From Xestospongia bergquistia (Eukaryota; Porifera; Demospongiae; Haplosclerida; Petrosiidae): a DNA stretch of 64,000 nucleotides. Both the position numbers and the translations under genes were made by a program. The notes beneath the pieces are model-generated. The model did no database searches. It saw only the letters and a program-made list of their open reading frames with translations, and was not told the origin of the DNA. Where the stretch lies: contig OZ014422.1 in NCBI GenBank assembly GCA_963965975.1, positions 434,001 through 498,000 on the forward strand. Reading direction: 5' to 3'. Shown piece after piece: positions 1 to 11,493 of this stretch. Numbering within the stretch: the first letter of the stretch is position 1; each line of letters starts with the position of its first letter.

Positions 1-2378
1 ATGGCCACAATGGGCAGGACAAAAAGCATCAAATTTTGGAAGTAGAGGAAGAGGATTAAGAGGAAGAGGAAGAGGTCGAGATGGCACAGAAATATCTGAT
101 CGACGATCTCGTTGGGACATCCCTTCATCTACTGCTTCCAATACTGGACAATACTCATCTGTACCTCCACCACCAGAACTTAACAAGTCTACTGTCACTA
201 AGACCACACCCACTCCACCTTCCTCAACTGCTACAGCTTCTCCTGACACACAACCAGATACAGGGTAAAAATAAGATTTAATAACTATTTATAACTATTA
301 TCTTTTTAGTAAAATTACTACCAGCCAATGGCCACCAGGACTACAGTAAGTTGTCCACTTTGTATCATAATTATTGATTACTATACTTTAGAAGTTATAT
401 GGTGCGTGCATTTGAGGTCTGTACTACTGAAGAAGATAAGACTCGAGTTGAACAATATTTGAAGGTTGAAATCAACGAAATGTTCCGTGATAATAGAGTA
501 TGGAAAATTGATTGGACAAAGGAGCCTCTTCCATTGTTAGTTAATTGTATATGTGACTATCATGTGCTTGTCATGTGATTAATTAGGGAGAAATTTCAAC
601 GGCAAGCTCAAAAGAGAAAATCCCGTTGGGATACACCATCACCCTCATCAGAATTTGAGCCGTCTCCTCTTCCTGGTCCTCAAGAGAATAAGGTTGCTCC
701 TTTTGGTATAATAATAGGTAATAATAATAAAGTTGGAATTATGGGAGCACAACCCCTTGGACGAGGAGCAGGAAGAGGGCAAAAAAAAGCAAAGAGGGGC
801 AAAGCTAAGTGGGTCTATGGATGTAACGAGAGCTGTTTAAATGTGAATTTTATTTTTAGATTTTTCATTGATCGTACTGGAGGTGGTGCTAATCTTCCAA
901 CTCTGACAGAAGAAGACAAGATCAAAGTAAATCAAAGAAGTCAACGATTTATGAAAGGAAGTGAAGGAAATCGAAAGTTTAAAGCTAAAGTGTTAATTGA
1001 AGACCTTTTAAAGACTGTTGTAAGACCTTGATTCACAGTTAATTAATTAGTTAATTAATGATTAATATTTAGAGTGTATCTGGAGATGATAATGATTGGA
1101 ACTCTTTCTGTGTTGAAGGAACATGTCAAGACTTGGAGAAACGCTATCTTCGGCTGACATCAGTATGTCATTATGTATTATCTAAAGCCTTTATTCTTAT
1201 ATAGGCACCTGATCCTAGTACAGTACGTCCAGAACCAATACTAAGACAATCCTTGGCTTTAGTTCTGGACCGCTGTGAAAATGGGCGTGACTATAATTAC
1301 ATCTGTGAACAGTTTAAATCTATTAGACAAGATTTAACGGTAAGTATCTAAGTTGATAGATGAATTTTTAACCCCTTAATTTAGATTCAAGGTATTCGCA
1401 ATGATTTAACTGTTGATGTATATGAAGAACACGGTAGAATAGCATTAAAAAATGTAAGTTTGTGCTTTAAAATTGTTGATTTTAATGTTTTTATTACAGG
1501 GAGATTGGAGTGAATTTAATCAATGTCAGAGTCAACTTAAAGTGCTTTATGACGAGGGACTTCATGGTCATAAATCAGAGTTTATGGCATATAGGATATT
1601 ATATCACATGATGACTAATGATACTTCTGGTAAATAATGTGGTTGATCAACTTTCTCTATCAGATGCTGTATTTTCTTTTGTGTAGATTTTATTGGTGTA
1701 TTTAAATGTATTACTCAAGACATGTTGGACGATCCTGCAGTCTCTCACGCTCTCAAATTAAGAAGAGCTTGGTCATTTGGTAACTACAACCAGTTTTTCC
1801 GGTTATATTATACCACACCAAATTACGGACGCCATTTGGTGAACCTCTTTCTAGAGAGAGAACGAAAAACTGCTCTCAAAACTATAACAAAAGCGTATGT
1901 ATTTGTACTCTAGATAAGGGTGGGTGGGTACCGGGTCTCTTGTAAAAATGGGTGGGGCAAAGCTTTGGTCATAGGATTAGTGTCTTTATTGTCTAAGAAT
2001 AGGGGCCACCCCTCTATGTTAATAGGATTATTAAGGCAGTCTAGCTGTGTGTTTCCTGTGGAGTTATCCAGAGTTATTGTGGTGATGAACTATGCTAGAC
2101 AAGATGGACAAATTGAACAATAACTGCACTCATAATCTGAAGAAAAGTCAATACAATAAACTGTTTGTTATCATACAGTCAGCCTTAATATTGCTGTGAG
2201 TCCTTTACAAGTCAGAGAGACACAGAGCAGTTGATGAAGAAAGTTATTATAATAATCTCAAGAGCAAGTCCATTTTTTTGTCAGATGTTATAAAAACTCT
2301 ACATTGTGTATTTAATAATTCTTCTATCTATTCCTCGTTCTCTACAGCCTTTTGTTATCATCTGAAGCAAGCTACCAG

Positions 2379-2424
<46 letters not shown>

Positions 2425-2791
2425 CTGATATCATCCATTGAAGTGCAGTTTACTATATAAAGAACTTTAAATCTACTTCACCTCTTCTGAGTCTTCAGTT
2501 TTCTCAGCTCCTCTTTTTTTAAACATAACTATATTAGTATTGATCAATGTAATCATATGGAATTGTGTCAGTAAAATAGTGTCTTATATTTTATTTCAAA
2601 TTTTACTCATCTTCTTTTCCTTTCTCCACAGCTATCGGCCAACCATGGCTGTGGATTACATCACTTTTCTTTTAGGTTTCTCTTCACTTGAGGAATGTCA
2701 GGCCTTCTTAATTGGTTGTGATGCTATATTAGATGAGCAGGGACTCAAAGTTGATTGTCGTCTTACATATGGTAAATTAACGACCAGTTAG
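1..2791 (+). CDS. LENG8: LENG8-like SAC3/GANP-domain protein, 3' part of gene
   Basis: The gene is 5'-truncated by the window edge. Spliced exons give an Arg/Gly-rich and Pro/Thr-rich segment (about 60-266), then [18 protein letters not shown] (about 394-536), a second [10 protein letters not shown] region (586-810), and the block [41 protein letters not shown]. The helical SAC3/GANP part follows: [70 protein letters not shown]. The last exon (2632-2791) ends [12 protein letters not shown] and a TAG stop. This order is that of LENG8/Thp3 proteins, a nuclear SAC3 branch linked to mRNA processing and export by analogy with other SAC3 proteins. The intron before the last exon is long (about 1893-2631) and holds a CT microsatellite at 2387-2420. 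The family call is strong; the start lies outside the window. Confidence 0.88.
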
Positions 2792-3007
2792 CATTCAAAA
2801 CCATCCAGTTATATCTGCTGTATAATATTATAATTATAGAAGAAAAAAACGTTGCATTAATTTTTTACCTTTATTAATTCATTGTATCTATTGATAATAA
2901 AATTGAGCACTTGTCACTTATAATGTAACCAGCTGCTCTATTTTAGCTATAAAGTTGAAGTTCTTATGAGATTTGAGAACTTCTAACTACAAAGTACCAG
3001 TGTTGAG

Positions 3008-3871
3008 ATGAAACTCAAATCGTCTTTCTTGTGTAGTCTCCATCTTGATCCTAGTTACTGTCTACTCAGTGTAAAGAGTGTAGCTTTGTTACTAGAGTAT
3101 TTTAAAGCTCTGGATATTAGAGAAGAAATGGCGCTAGATGGTATTGTTAATGGATATTATATAATATTCTAAAGTCCTGCTCTTACTAGATATTCAATTT
3201 GATGTTTTTATGTGTAGTGCTACTGATTTGAGTCATGATCAAATTTATAAAGTTTTTGACATGTTAGATGTTGATCGATCTGGTCTGATTGACTTTGATG
3301 AGTTCTATCTTCTTGTATGCATTCTAATTTCTATCAATGTAGGTTTATATCCTAGACTAAATACTTATTGATACCACACATACTATATTATATATATATA
3401 TATATATACGTATATATATATATATAATATGTGTGTGTATTATTTGTAGGACAACTTAGAGAAACAATTTATTTATCGTCATTCAAGAACTGTCTTTGAA
3501 TTACTTGATCAAGATGGCAGTGGTAACATTTCAGCAGAAGAGTTTGAAACATTTGGCTTTCTCTTCAATTTCCAGGTTAACAATGTTCAAGTGTAAACAA
3601 ATGACTGTCTTTGAATAATACACAATACAATGACTAATATGTCAACAGTAATTATCAGCTAGCTTATCCTCTCTCTGTATAATTATAAAATGTACTTATA
3701 TAGGGGGCTGCCTTGCGACAAATTTTCCGAGAATTTGATGTATCTGGTGATCAAGAATTGGACTATCAGGAATTTCGTATGTTTGCTATGGCTTGTATTG
3801 ACCGTCAAAATGAGTTAGCCAATCAAGAGAGAAATGGTAAATGGTGGAAAAGGGCATGTCCTGTCATGTAG
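3008..3871 (+). CDS. EFCAB9: EFCAB9, CatSper-associated EF-hand protein
   Basis: Four exons: 3008-3140, 3190-3338, 3450-3575 and 3704-3871. The protein starts MKLKSSFLCSLHLDPSYCLL. It has three EF-hand loops, DVDRSGLIDFDE, DQDGSGNISAEE and DVSGDQELDYQE, all with Asp at position 1 and Glu at position 12. The segments YCLLSVKSV, FDMLDVD, FYLLVCIL and IYRHSRTVFELLDQ line up with vertebrate EFCAB9 as I remember it. EFCAB9 is a cytosolic Ca2+ sensor of the CatSper sperm channel. The gene begins about 215 bases after LENG8 and has its own ATG. Some introns are AT-rich; the second contains a TA repeat near 3393-3425. A general calmodulin-like protein is the alternative, but the non-EF segments argue for EFCAB9. 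Confidence 0.85.
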
Positions 3872-4161
3872 TTAAAGGAGAAGGTTTTGTCCTATGTGCA
3901 ATTACTTGAATTACAAATATATTAAAATTATGGATGTCTTGAAGAAATATAATTACAGAAAGATGTTTAATGATTTAGACTTACACACACACACACACAC
4001 ATACATAATTTAATGATAATTAATGACAAAGTCACCACCATCATAGTAAGGAGATGGCAACCTACATTTATCTTGTTCATTCAATAGACACTGGGACTCA
4101 TGACTTAATCTATGAAACTCTTTATGAGACCTACAGATATATTTAATACACAATTGATATG
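3872..4161. other. Convergent spacer between EFCAB9 and SLC35F5
   Basis: About 290 bases of AT-rich 3' flank shared by two convergent genes. It has a short CA repeat at 3983-4000. I see no further gene. Confidence 0.6.
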
Positions 4162-6673
4162 TTACCATGCCAACCTATAATCACGTGCCATGAGGAACAG
4201 TTTCTTAATAACAACCCACATTGGATCCCATCCGCTCCAATGCTCAATAACAGCTACACAGATAAATGCCAATACTATTAATATAGCACCAACAACGAAC
4301 AGAGCTGACATATGAGCCTGCAATAAAATAATAAATACAAAATAGAATTTTAAAGAAATGTTTGATTACATGATCATTGCTTTATATGAGTAATGTAAGA
4401 ATACAAATATACTAGATGTGATGTAGAATGGATTAATGTTTGATAATAAAGGGTTTACCTCTCCTACTACAATACTATATGTAATACTAAGTGGAGTCAC
4501 AAGAGAAAGACTAAGAGTACCCACCAGTGATGATGTCAAAAGGCAACCCCTAACAATAAAGTAAAAGTAAACAAAATTACTATGGGAAAGGTTGTCAACT
4601 CACCATAACCATAGCAACTCGGACAGTACTGTACCTACGAAACCATTTATCAAAAGGAGAGTCCATACCATAGAATTTGGTGGCAACTCAAATTTTTCCC
4701 ATCCAACAAAGTCCCAAAATGCAAGTACAGGAAGCAATAAAATAGACATAATAATACCGACAAATCCTAGGACAATGAGACCTGTTATATTAGTACTGTC
4801 TGTATTATAACGTACCAAAAAACATAGGTATTTCTAGGCTGTCTGGATGTGGTAAAGCTTTACTAAGCATTACTAAATAAATAGCATATCTAAACAAGAT
4901 CATTATTTAATTTTATTGACAGCAAAGTTGCTTACAATCCAGCTCCACCCACTGCATATAGAGCTCCGATATTAATCCCTCCAGTTTTATCACTAGAAGG
5001 GGATAACCCTACCATTATAGCTCCACCCACACTGCAAACAAGTATGAAACACATGTAAATCTTTTCAAAACAAAAAATTTCCCACCTTATAATAATTATT
5101 AGAAGTTTTGTAAGAGTAAATCTATCTTTTATAGCTACTGTAGGTAGAGGTAAAGCCGCTAAAACTAAGACAAATACACCAGATAAACTAGAGAGAGTAT
5201 TAACAGCTGCTACACTTTGTATATCCAATGCTTTGGCATATAAAAAGTCAGAAAAAAACCACTAGAAAATGAAAAAATGGAAGGATAGATGGACGTCAGA
5301 ATCAATGAAGAGTAGTTTGATGACTTACAAAGAATCCAAAAATCAAAGCAAGAAGAGTGACTTGTCTGACAACTAATAATTTAACAGGTTGATTTGGTGA
5401 AGATAGTTCATTTGTTTCTGTAGTAATAGTTGGTACATGCTTAACTTCAACTGTACGACAAAATCTGATAAAGAAATGGCAAAGACATGTTCTATTTTTC
5501 CAAAAACATTCTTTCATTACCTGACTCGTGAGAGTCTTTTCCTATTAGCGTAATTGTTAGATAAAGTTAAGTGAGGATTTGTATTGGAAGAAGACTCAGG
5601 TGGAAGAGTAAGAGATAAAGGAAGTTCACATTCATCACTATGGCAATGAAGTGGAGCATACTGTGAGGGTCCCTGTTAATCAAAGGACAGATAAAGGAAC
5701 CATCTTTAGCAATTATTCTTACTAGCATTGGTAGCTTATAGGCTCCGGGAGTTGGCATAGAATCTGATGATGATAACAACTCATCAGTACATCTGCTATT
5801 ACTTGTTGATCTAGTATTGTTAATGTTTTTAGCATCATTATTACTGGGCAAAAGTGGGTCCTATGTATAGTAAAGAGAATAAAGGACTGTATAATTATAG
5901 TAGTAATGATTGTTGTGATAGTACATGAATGTTAATATTAGCTAATAGGCAGTTTATGTAATCAGTATGATATGTTATTACTGTGATATCTTTCAAACAT
6001 TGAAAGTATAGGAAATTGATTTTATTGTGTCTGTTCGTTGTTAACTGAACTTACCTTTCTTTGAAGGAGGGTGTTTTCAGATGGTACACTCAGACTCTCT
6101 TCGTCATATTCTGTTCTCCTCTTCTTCCATTCACAACTAATACAACATAAACGTTGCCATGGACGCCAGAATATGAATGGCACCAGATAAATGGTGAAGA
6201 GACTTGTTTTGAAGTAGACAGTGAAGAATGGTTTGTCATAAGATTCATTCCGAAATAAATACTATTGAGAAAGTAACTGCAAAATAACTAGCCAATGATC
6301 CACTTACCCTGGTAAGACCGGCTGATCCAACCCAAATCAGATCCACTATTATTAACATAGCGATACCAAGTACTTGGCGTTTATTAACGTGTCCTTGCCA
6401 TCTTGAACAACATGGAGAGTTCCTCCTCGGCGTTACTGTAACAGGCGTCGTGTCAACGGATGCCGAATCCATATTTTGCTGCTGTAGGCCAGCCACACCC
6501 ACTACAACCTGGTTCTCTCTTCTAACAAACACGTGTAACTCACAATTATGTCTACAAAGCTGTTCGTCTCTGTCTTCTGCCATCATTGTGTTCTTTCTTC
6601 TCCTCTTTCTCGGCGCTGGTTCGGTCTCGTGACGCGACACTGGGGTAAGTAGAGTAATAGTATTATCACTCAA
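4162..6673 (-). CDS. SLC35F5: SLC35F5-like multi-pass transporter
   Basis: The start at 6673 begins MSDNTITLLTPVSRHE, followed by a basic cytosolic stretch (APRKRRRKN) and the first membrane segment (VLGIAMLIIVDLIWVGSAGL). Later exons give KPFFTVYFKTSLFTIYL, a Ser/Asn-rich loop, then DFLYAKALDIQSVAAVNT, LSSLSGVFVLVLAALPLP and DRFTLTKLL. The C-terminal half has PMFFGFVGIIMSILLLP, INGFVGTVLSELLWLWG and LVGTLSLSLVTPLSI, ending YRLAW and TAA. The order matches SLC35F5, an EamA/DMT-fold nucleotide-sugar-type transporter of about ten membrane segments. Its substrate is not established. The exon at about 4932-5035 and its neighbours are short and split the membrane segments. The 5' end lies head to head with ATPAF2 and probably shares its promoter. 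Confidence 0.87.
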
Positions 6674-6739
6674 AGGCTGGGACTCTTAATAACTAGCGCT
6701 AGACTTCCGGGTACGCACAATTTCCCTTTGATCTTTATC

Positions 6740-8750
6740 GTAGAGCGCAAGAGATTCTATAAACATGTTCAAGTTTACAAGACAGAAGGTACTCATAGTA
6801 TTTTCACTTTCAAAGAGAGACATCTTGTCTTACCCAAGATGGTCAATATGGTGTAAAGTTAGATCATCGTAACCTACGTACTCCATTGCGTAAGATATTT
6901 GCAGTACCTACTGAAGCACTAGCTCTTGCTGTGTCTCAAGAATGGCAAGCACAAAATGAAATTCTCCAACCTTCTTTAATGCATCTGGTAAAAGAGTAGT
7001 ATAGGAGTGAATACTAAGTGGTTTGAGAATACAGTATTAGGAACGAAGTATGGGAATGAACAATGAAATGGATAATAGTAATGAAAATGACTTCTCCATT
7101 CTTGTTTTATTTAAGTTTAACAAATCTCTTTATCTTGTTCTCTTACTTCTCTCTCTTGTCTTTTAGACTGCCTTATGTAATACAATTACTGATGATCCAC
7201 TCTCATGTACTAATGACATTGTCACACAAAGTGCTCTCCAATATCTATCAACAGAAACTATATGGTATTATAATACATGTACACTGTGCTAATACATGTA
7301 CACTGTGCTAATACATGTACACTGTGCTAATACATGTACACTATGCTAATACATGTACTCTGTGCCAATATATATACACTGTGCTAATACATGTACACTG
7401 TGCCAATATATATACACTGTGCTAATACATGTACACTGTACCAATATATATACACTGTGCTAATACATGTACACTGTGCTAATACATGTACACTGTGCCA
7501 ATATATATACACTGTGCTAATACATGTACACTGTGCTAATACATGTACACTGTACTTTATAATACATGTAACCATGTACTAATAATATACAGTTGTTTGT
7601 TGAGTGTCTATTGTCCTCCCAAAAAATAGAGTTATTACAATTAACCAATTTTTAACATAAATGTATTTGAAGTGCAAATTTTCCTAACAGTTTCATTTTG
7701 TATAACATATTTCTAAAACTAGTTATTATTTAAATGGAGTGTTTACAGCTTTAGAGCAATTGAACCTGAAGATTTAGTTGAAATGCAACAGAAAGAATGG
7801 GATCCACTATTGTCTTGGTTCAATAAAAGGTAAAAAAACATATTCATACTTTATTATAATAACAAGACAACATGTTTTTAATTGAATATAGTATAGTACT
7901 ATTAGTCAAGAAGCTTGTCTTTTGTCCTAGATATAATGGCAACCTGAAGTCTACCACAGGTTTCATTTTGTCTCCACCATCTCTACAGCTATCTCAGACC
8001 ATAACCAAATACATACATAATCTGAATAAATGGAGTGTCACTGGTAAGTAACTCCCTTTGTGTTTATGCAAAACCGGTTTTTACAAGCATAGTTTGTCTA
8101 AGCCACTTCCCATCTAAGAGCTGTAAGTAGAGCTTAGTTGCCCCAGAGACCTCTTATCACTCTCTCTATGTAAGCTGTCACTCCTTTTCTATTATGTAGG
8201 GTTTAGTTATGCCCTGGAGTCTTGCAAGAGCCTTGTAATTACTTGTGCCCTGTTTGAAGGAGAAGTGGACCCAGTGGAGGCTTGTGAATTGGCTAGATTA
8301 GAAGTCAGACATCAGGTCTGGAAGAGTGACTGATCAGTCAATGGTGTTGGTTTTAATATCATTACTTGACACTATTTAGTTTACCTTATACGTGTCCATT
8401 AGTGCCAGTATAAATAAATTACTAGTACATGTGTTTTGTTATCAGAAGCATATGTTCACTTGTAAACTGAAGCCTATAGTATTGAGATGAGGCATGCCTG
8501 AGCCTGCATAATACAACAATATCTACAATATTCATATCAGTACTATCTATATCCATGTATAATATATTATGAGGTCACAATTACATATGTTAAGCTTTGC
8601 TCCTTTCTTTTTTCTATCAAGACAAAGACTTGGGGATCTGTGGAATGGCAGCATGGCATTGAAGAACAAGATTTAATTGCCCGTCTCTCAGCTGTACATC
8701 TCCTTTATCGGCTGTTGAATAGTTCGTCAAGCTATTGTGAGAGTCTTTGA
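6740..8750 (+). CDS. ATPAF2: ATPAF2 (ATP12), mitochondrial F1-ATPase assembly factor; start unresolved
   Basis: Exons encode ERKRFYKHVQ (to 6772), DGQYGVKLDHRNLRTP with FAVPTEALALAVSQEW (6820-6987), TALCNTITDDPLSC (7167-7264), FRAIEPEDLVEMQQKEWDPL (from 7751), TTGFILSPPSLQ, FSYALESCKSLVITCALFEG, and last KTWGSVEWQHGIEEQD ending YCESL-TGA. This is the ATP12 chaperone that binds the F1 alpha subunit in the matrix. The conserved frame before ERKRFY is open back to a TAG near 6647 but has no ATG. The true start, and the mitochondrial transit peptide, must lie in an unseen upstream exon or on an overlapping 5' transcript. The ATG at 6765 is out of frame with the conserved sequence. The intron 7265-7750 is filled by a minisatellite. 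Confidence 0.85.
7263..7572. repeat. Minisatellite in ATPAF2 intron, 19-base unit
   Basis: About 16 head-to-tail units alternate between ctgtgctaatacatgtaca and ctgtgccaatatatataca. The repeat contains the palindrome TACATGTA, so both strands are open in the same frames and give spurious ORFs. Confidence 0.9.
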
Positions 8751-9087
8751 CATTTTAGGAGACACAATAGTCTTTTCAATAGTAGTTGTTGACCTCTTGT
8801 TTCCTGAATATGTTAATTAATTGTACAATTCCTTTGAACCTATTAAAGTTAAAAATTAAAATATTTTCTTTGCTAATATTATTATTACCGGTTTATGGCG
8901 ATTGTAATAAGTAGTGGGCGTATTGGCTATAAATTCATTCAGGCATGTTTTAGTCAGCTGTGAGGGAGTATGAATGAAAACTGGAACTTTTAGCAATCTC
9001 AGCTGATTCCAACAGCTGACGTGTTTATTTCTTTTCTCTTGCAAATATCTGAGGCTAATAGGAGAAAGTTGTGAGAATCTATTCACG
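8751..9087. other. Spacer between ATPAF2 and SOCS-like gene 1
   Basis: 337 bases holding the ATPAF2 3' flank and the 5' flank of the SH2/SOCS gene. An antisense open frame (8856-9113) has no recognisable domain and I do not call it. Confidence 0.5.
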
Positions 9088-9750
9088 ATGAGTTGTTGTG
9101 AGTCCTCCAACACTCGCTCTGGTTTGCATGAGACTATCTCTGCTCTGCCTGGAATGGGCTGGTATTATGGGAACCTCACTGTAAGCGAAGCAGAAAGACT
9201 GCTTCAAGACGAACCAAATGGTGCCTTTCTTGTTCGAGACACAACAGATTCTCCCAAACACTCTGAATTGTACACAATTACATTCAAAATCAGGTCTCGC
9301 TGTGGCAGTGTACGAGTAGATTACGCCAAAGGCTATTTCACTCTTTCTCTGGCTGACCCAGGCCTTCCTTTATTTCGAACTATGATGGATCTCATTGGCT
9401 ATTGTCTCAATCGCTCCGTAGTACAGAGAAAACCTGTATGCATACTCACTGGTCATCACCATTCAAGAAATGTCCTTCTCTATCTCACCAAGCCAGTTAA
9501 TCGTCTAACCATAATGCACAGTTTACAGCACTATTGTCGAGATGCTATACATTTCTACCTCACATTAGACAAAATGCCGCAACTTCCTCTCCCACGTCAT
9601 TTGTTAGAGGGGTACATCATTCAAAACCCACTTTATGACAGAGATATATACCCACTAGATGATGATGAGGAGGATGATGCCCAATCCGAGATGTCTTCTA
9701 GGACGTCTACTTCAAGTAGATCAGATCTGGACTTGGAAACTGATAGATAG
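9088..9750 (+). CDS. SOCS-like protein: SH2 domain plus SOCS box, acidic tail
   Basis: A single-exon ORF of 220 residues. The SH2 domain spans about residues 24-125: GWYYGNLTVSEAERLL, then GAFLVRDTTDS with the phosphotyrosine-binding Arg. A SOCS box follows at about 150-182: the elongin BC box SLQHYCRDAI, and the Cul5-type LPLPRHLLEGY. SOCS proteins bind phosphotyrosine targets through SH2 and recruit an elongin/cullin-5 ubiquitin ligase, damping cytokine or growth-factor signals. There is no long N-terminal region and no clear kinase-inhibitory region, so it resembles the CIS/SOCS2 size class. A 38-residue tail after the SOCS box is odd: it is rich in Asp/Glu and then Ser/Thr (DDDEEDDAQSEMSSRTS). 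I do not assign a numbered SOCS orthologue. Confidence 0.9.
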   Translation: MSCCESSNTRSGLHETISALPGMGWYYGNLTVSEAERLLQDEPNGAFLVRDTTDSPKHSELYTITFKIRSRCGSVRVDYAKGYFTLSLADPGLPLFRTMMDLIGYCLNRSVVQRKPVCILTGHHHSRNVLLYLTKPVNRLTIMHSLQHYCRDAIHFYLTLDKMPQLPLPRHLLEGYIIQNPLYDRDIYPLDDDEEDDAQSEMSSRTSTSSRSDLDLETDR

Positions 9751-11493
9751 TTTTTTCACCTTATAATGACTCATTAGTCACAGTTACATTGTTCATATTG
9801 AACAACTACAAACTTTAACCACAAGCGTTATTTCCGATGCTAGATAGAAACTAACATTAACTGATTTTACCAGTTAATGTTAGTGTTCTACACACAACTT
9901 CACTTCATCTCATTTTTAACAGCCAACAGACTACATTTCATTACCGTACATCATTTTTTGTTAATAACCATGTCTCAGTTCATTTTGTAAAATTGATGTC
10001 TCTTTACGTTATTTATAATATTATTTACTGCTCTTCTTGTAACAAAAGAAACCCAACCACCCTCAGGTACATGTCTAGTGTGAAACGTTACCTATAAACA
10101 AAAACACTAATTGCTTTTATCAATTTACTCTAGACACTCATTTATTATTTGATAAAATACTATATAATTATGACAACTATCATCCTAACTTTGTCAAATA
10201 TAGATTAGACATGCACAGTTTAATCACTACACAATATTCCAATGGCTTTACAACTGTATCCCAGTGTATGTATAATTGTATATCTACACTCAAAACCAAC
10301 CACTAGACCTCAATCCCGTCCTGTTTGATTGTACATACATAAGTGAAGCCACCTGCTAACTTACAGAGCTAACCAATAATAGGACAAATCTGTGACTGGT
10401 CTATAATCCTCATATGTTTTTTGTTTTTGACTCTAGTTTAAAATGTCAAATTTTGATTGTGTACTCTTGTAAAGTAAATGATAACAATAACAAGTACAGG
10501 AGAAAATGATACATTTACTAATGTAAATAGTTGATGATATTCACAATACTATTAATAGAAATAGCTTTTTAATTAGATACTTATTGTACTTAAGAAATCT
10601 TATAGGTTATTCCTTTAATATTATTATATTGTTCATATAATGTTTATAGTATTAGTGATCATCTAGTCAAAACATTATATATTACTCACAACTGTACTTA
10701 TAGTTCAAAAGGAATTTAAGTATCAGTTATCTATATATAATCAGCTGACTGAGAGAAGACAGCTGGTATGTGTCCTTTTGTTATCAATTACATATCATAT
10801 ATGTAATACATGTATTACATGTCATGTATAGGTAGGTCAAATTGACTCTACCACACACTATAATTAAAACAATGTCCATTATATAATACTTGTATTGATT
10901 TTTAATAATGCATTTTTGATTTCTACCATAGTCTTGTTACATTGAATTCTTTGTATATCAACATAGTGATTATACTATGTTAAATGAGGCAAATATTACT
11001 ATATCTGCTAATATCACTGATTATTTGATTGGACAGTTTATTTAAACTTTCTTTTGTAAGTAATTGAGATTTAATAGATTACATCAGCTGTTTTAGTCAT
11101 AACATCATTTAAAAACTATTTGGCACTACTTAATACTATTCACTGTAATAATGTAATGATATCTCATATTATTCTTAACACTGTCAGCACATTGCTATAA
11201 CATTGCTAGGCTTTCAATGTAATCATTACTGAAAGCCATCAAGTTGGGCATAAATCTAATTAAAGCACTTTATGAGTAGAATATGTCATCATATATCATG
11301 TGATTGTCATGTGACTACAAAACAAATAATCAAACAAAATTATAACATATAATTATTATAAGAAAGAGATAGGATCTATTTACAGAACATAAAGTAATTA
11401 ATATTATTTAAAAGGAGAGATAATACTTTCTAGAAAATAGATTTGATGTGGGTGAAAAAGAAATGAAGTATAATAACATCCTAAAGCTTTACG
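9751..11493. other. AT-rich spacer between two SOCS-like genes
   Basis: About 1.7 kb between the convergent SOCS-like genes, presumably holding both 3' UTRs. I see no conserved coding frame, no structured RNA that I recognise and no mobile element. An inverted pair of TTAACTG-type words occurs near 9850-9880, and runs of ATGTAATACATG type near 10800. Confidence 0.5.

Noticed and set aside
6765..6790. ATG at 6765 (MFKFTRQK) as ATPAF2 start
   Set aside because: It is out of frame with the conserved KRFYKHVQ and DGQYGVKLDH sequence.
7384..7582. Overlapping open frames on both strands (HCANTCTLY-type and STVYIYWHS-type repeats)
   Set aside because: They are translations of the 19-base minisatellite in an ATPAF2 intron.
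8856..9113. Antisense ORF of 85 residues before the SOCS-like gene
   Set aside because: No domain, AT-rich codons, overlaps the SOCS-like start.
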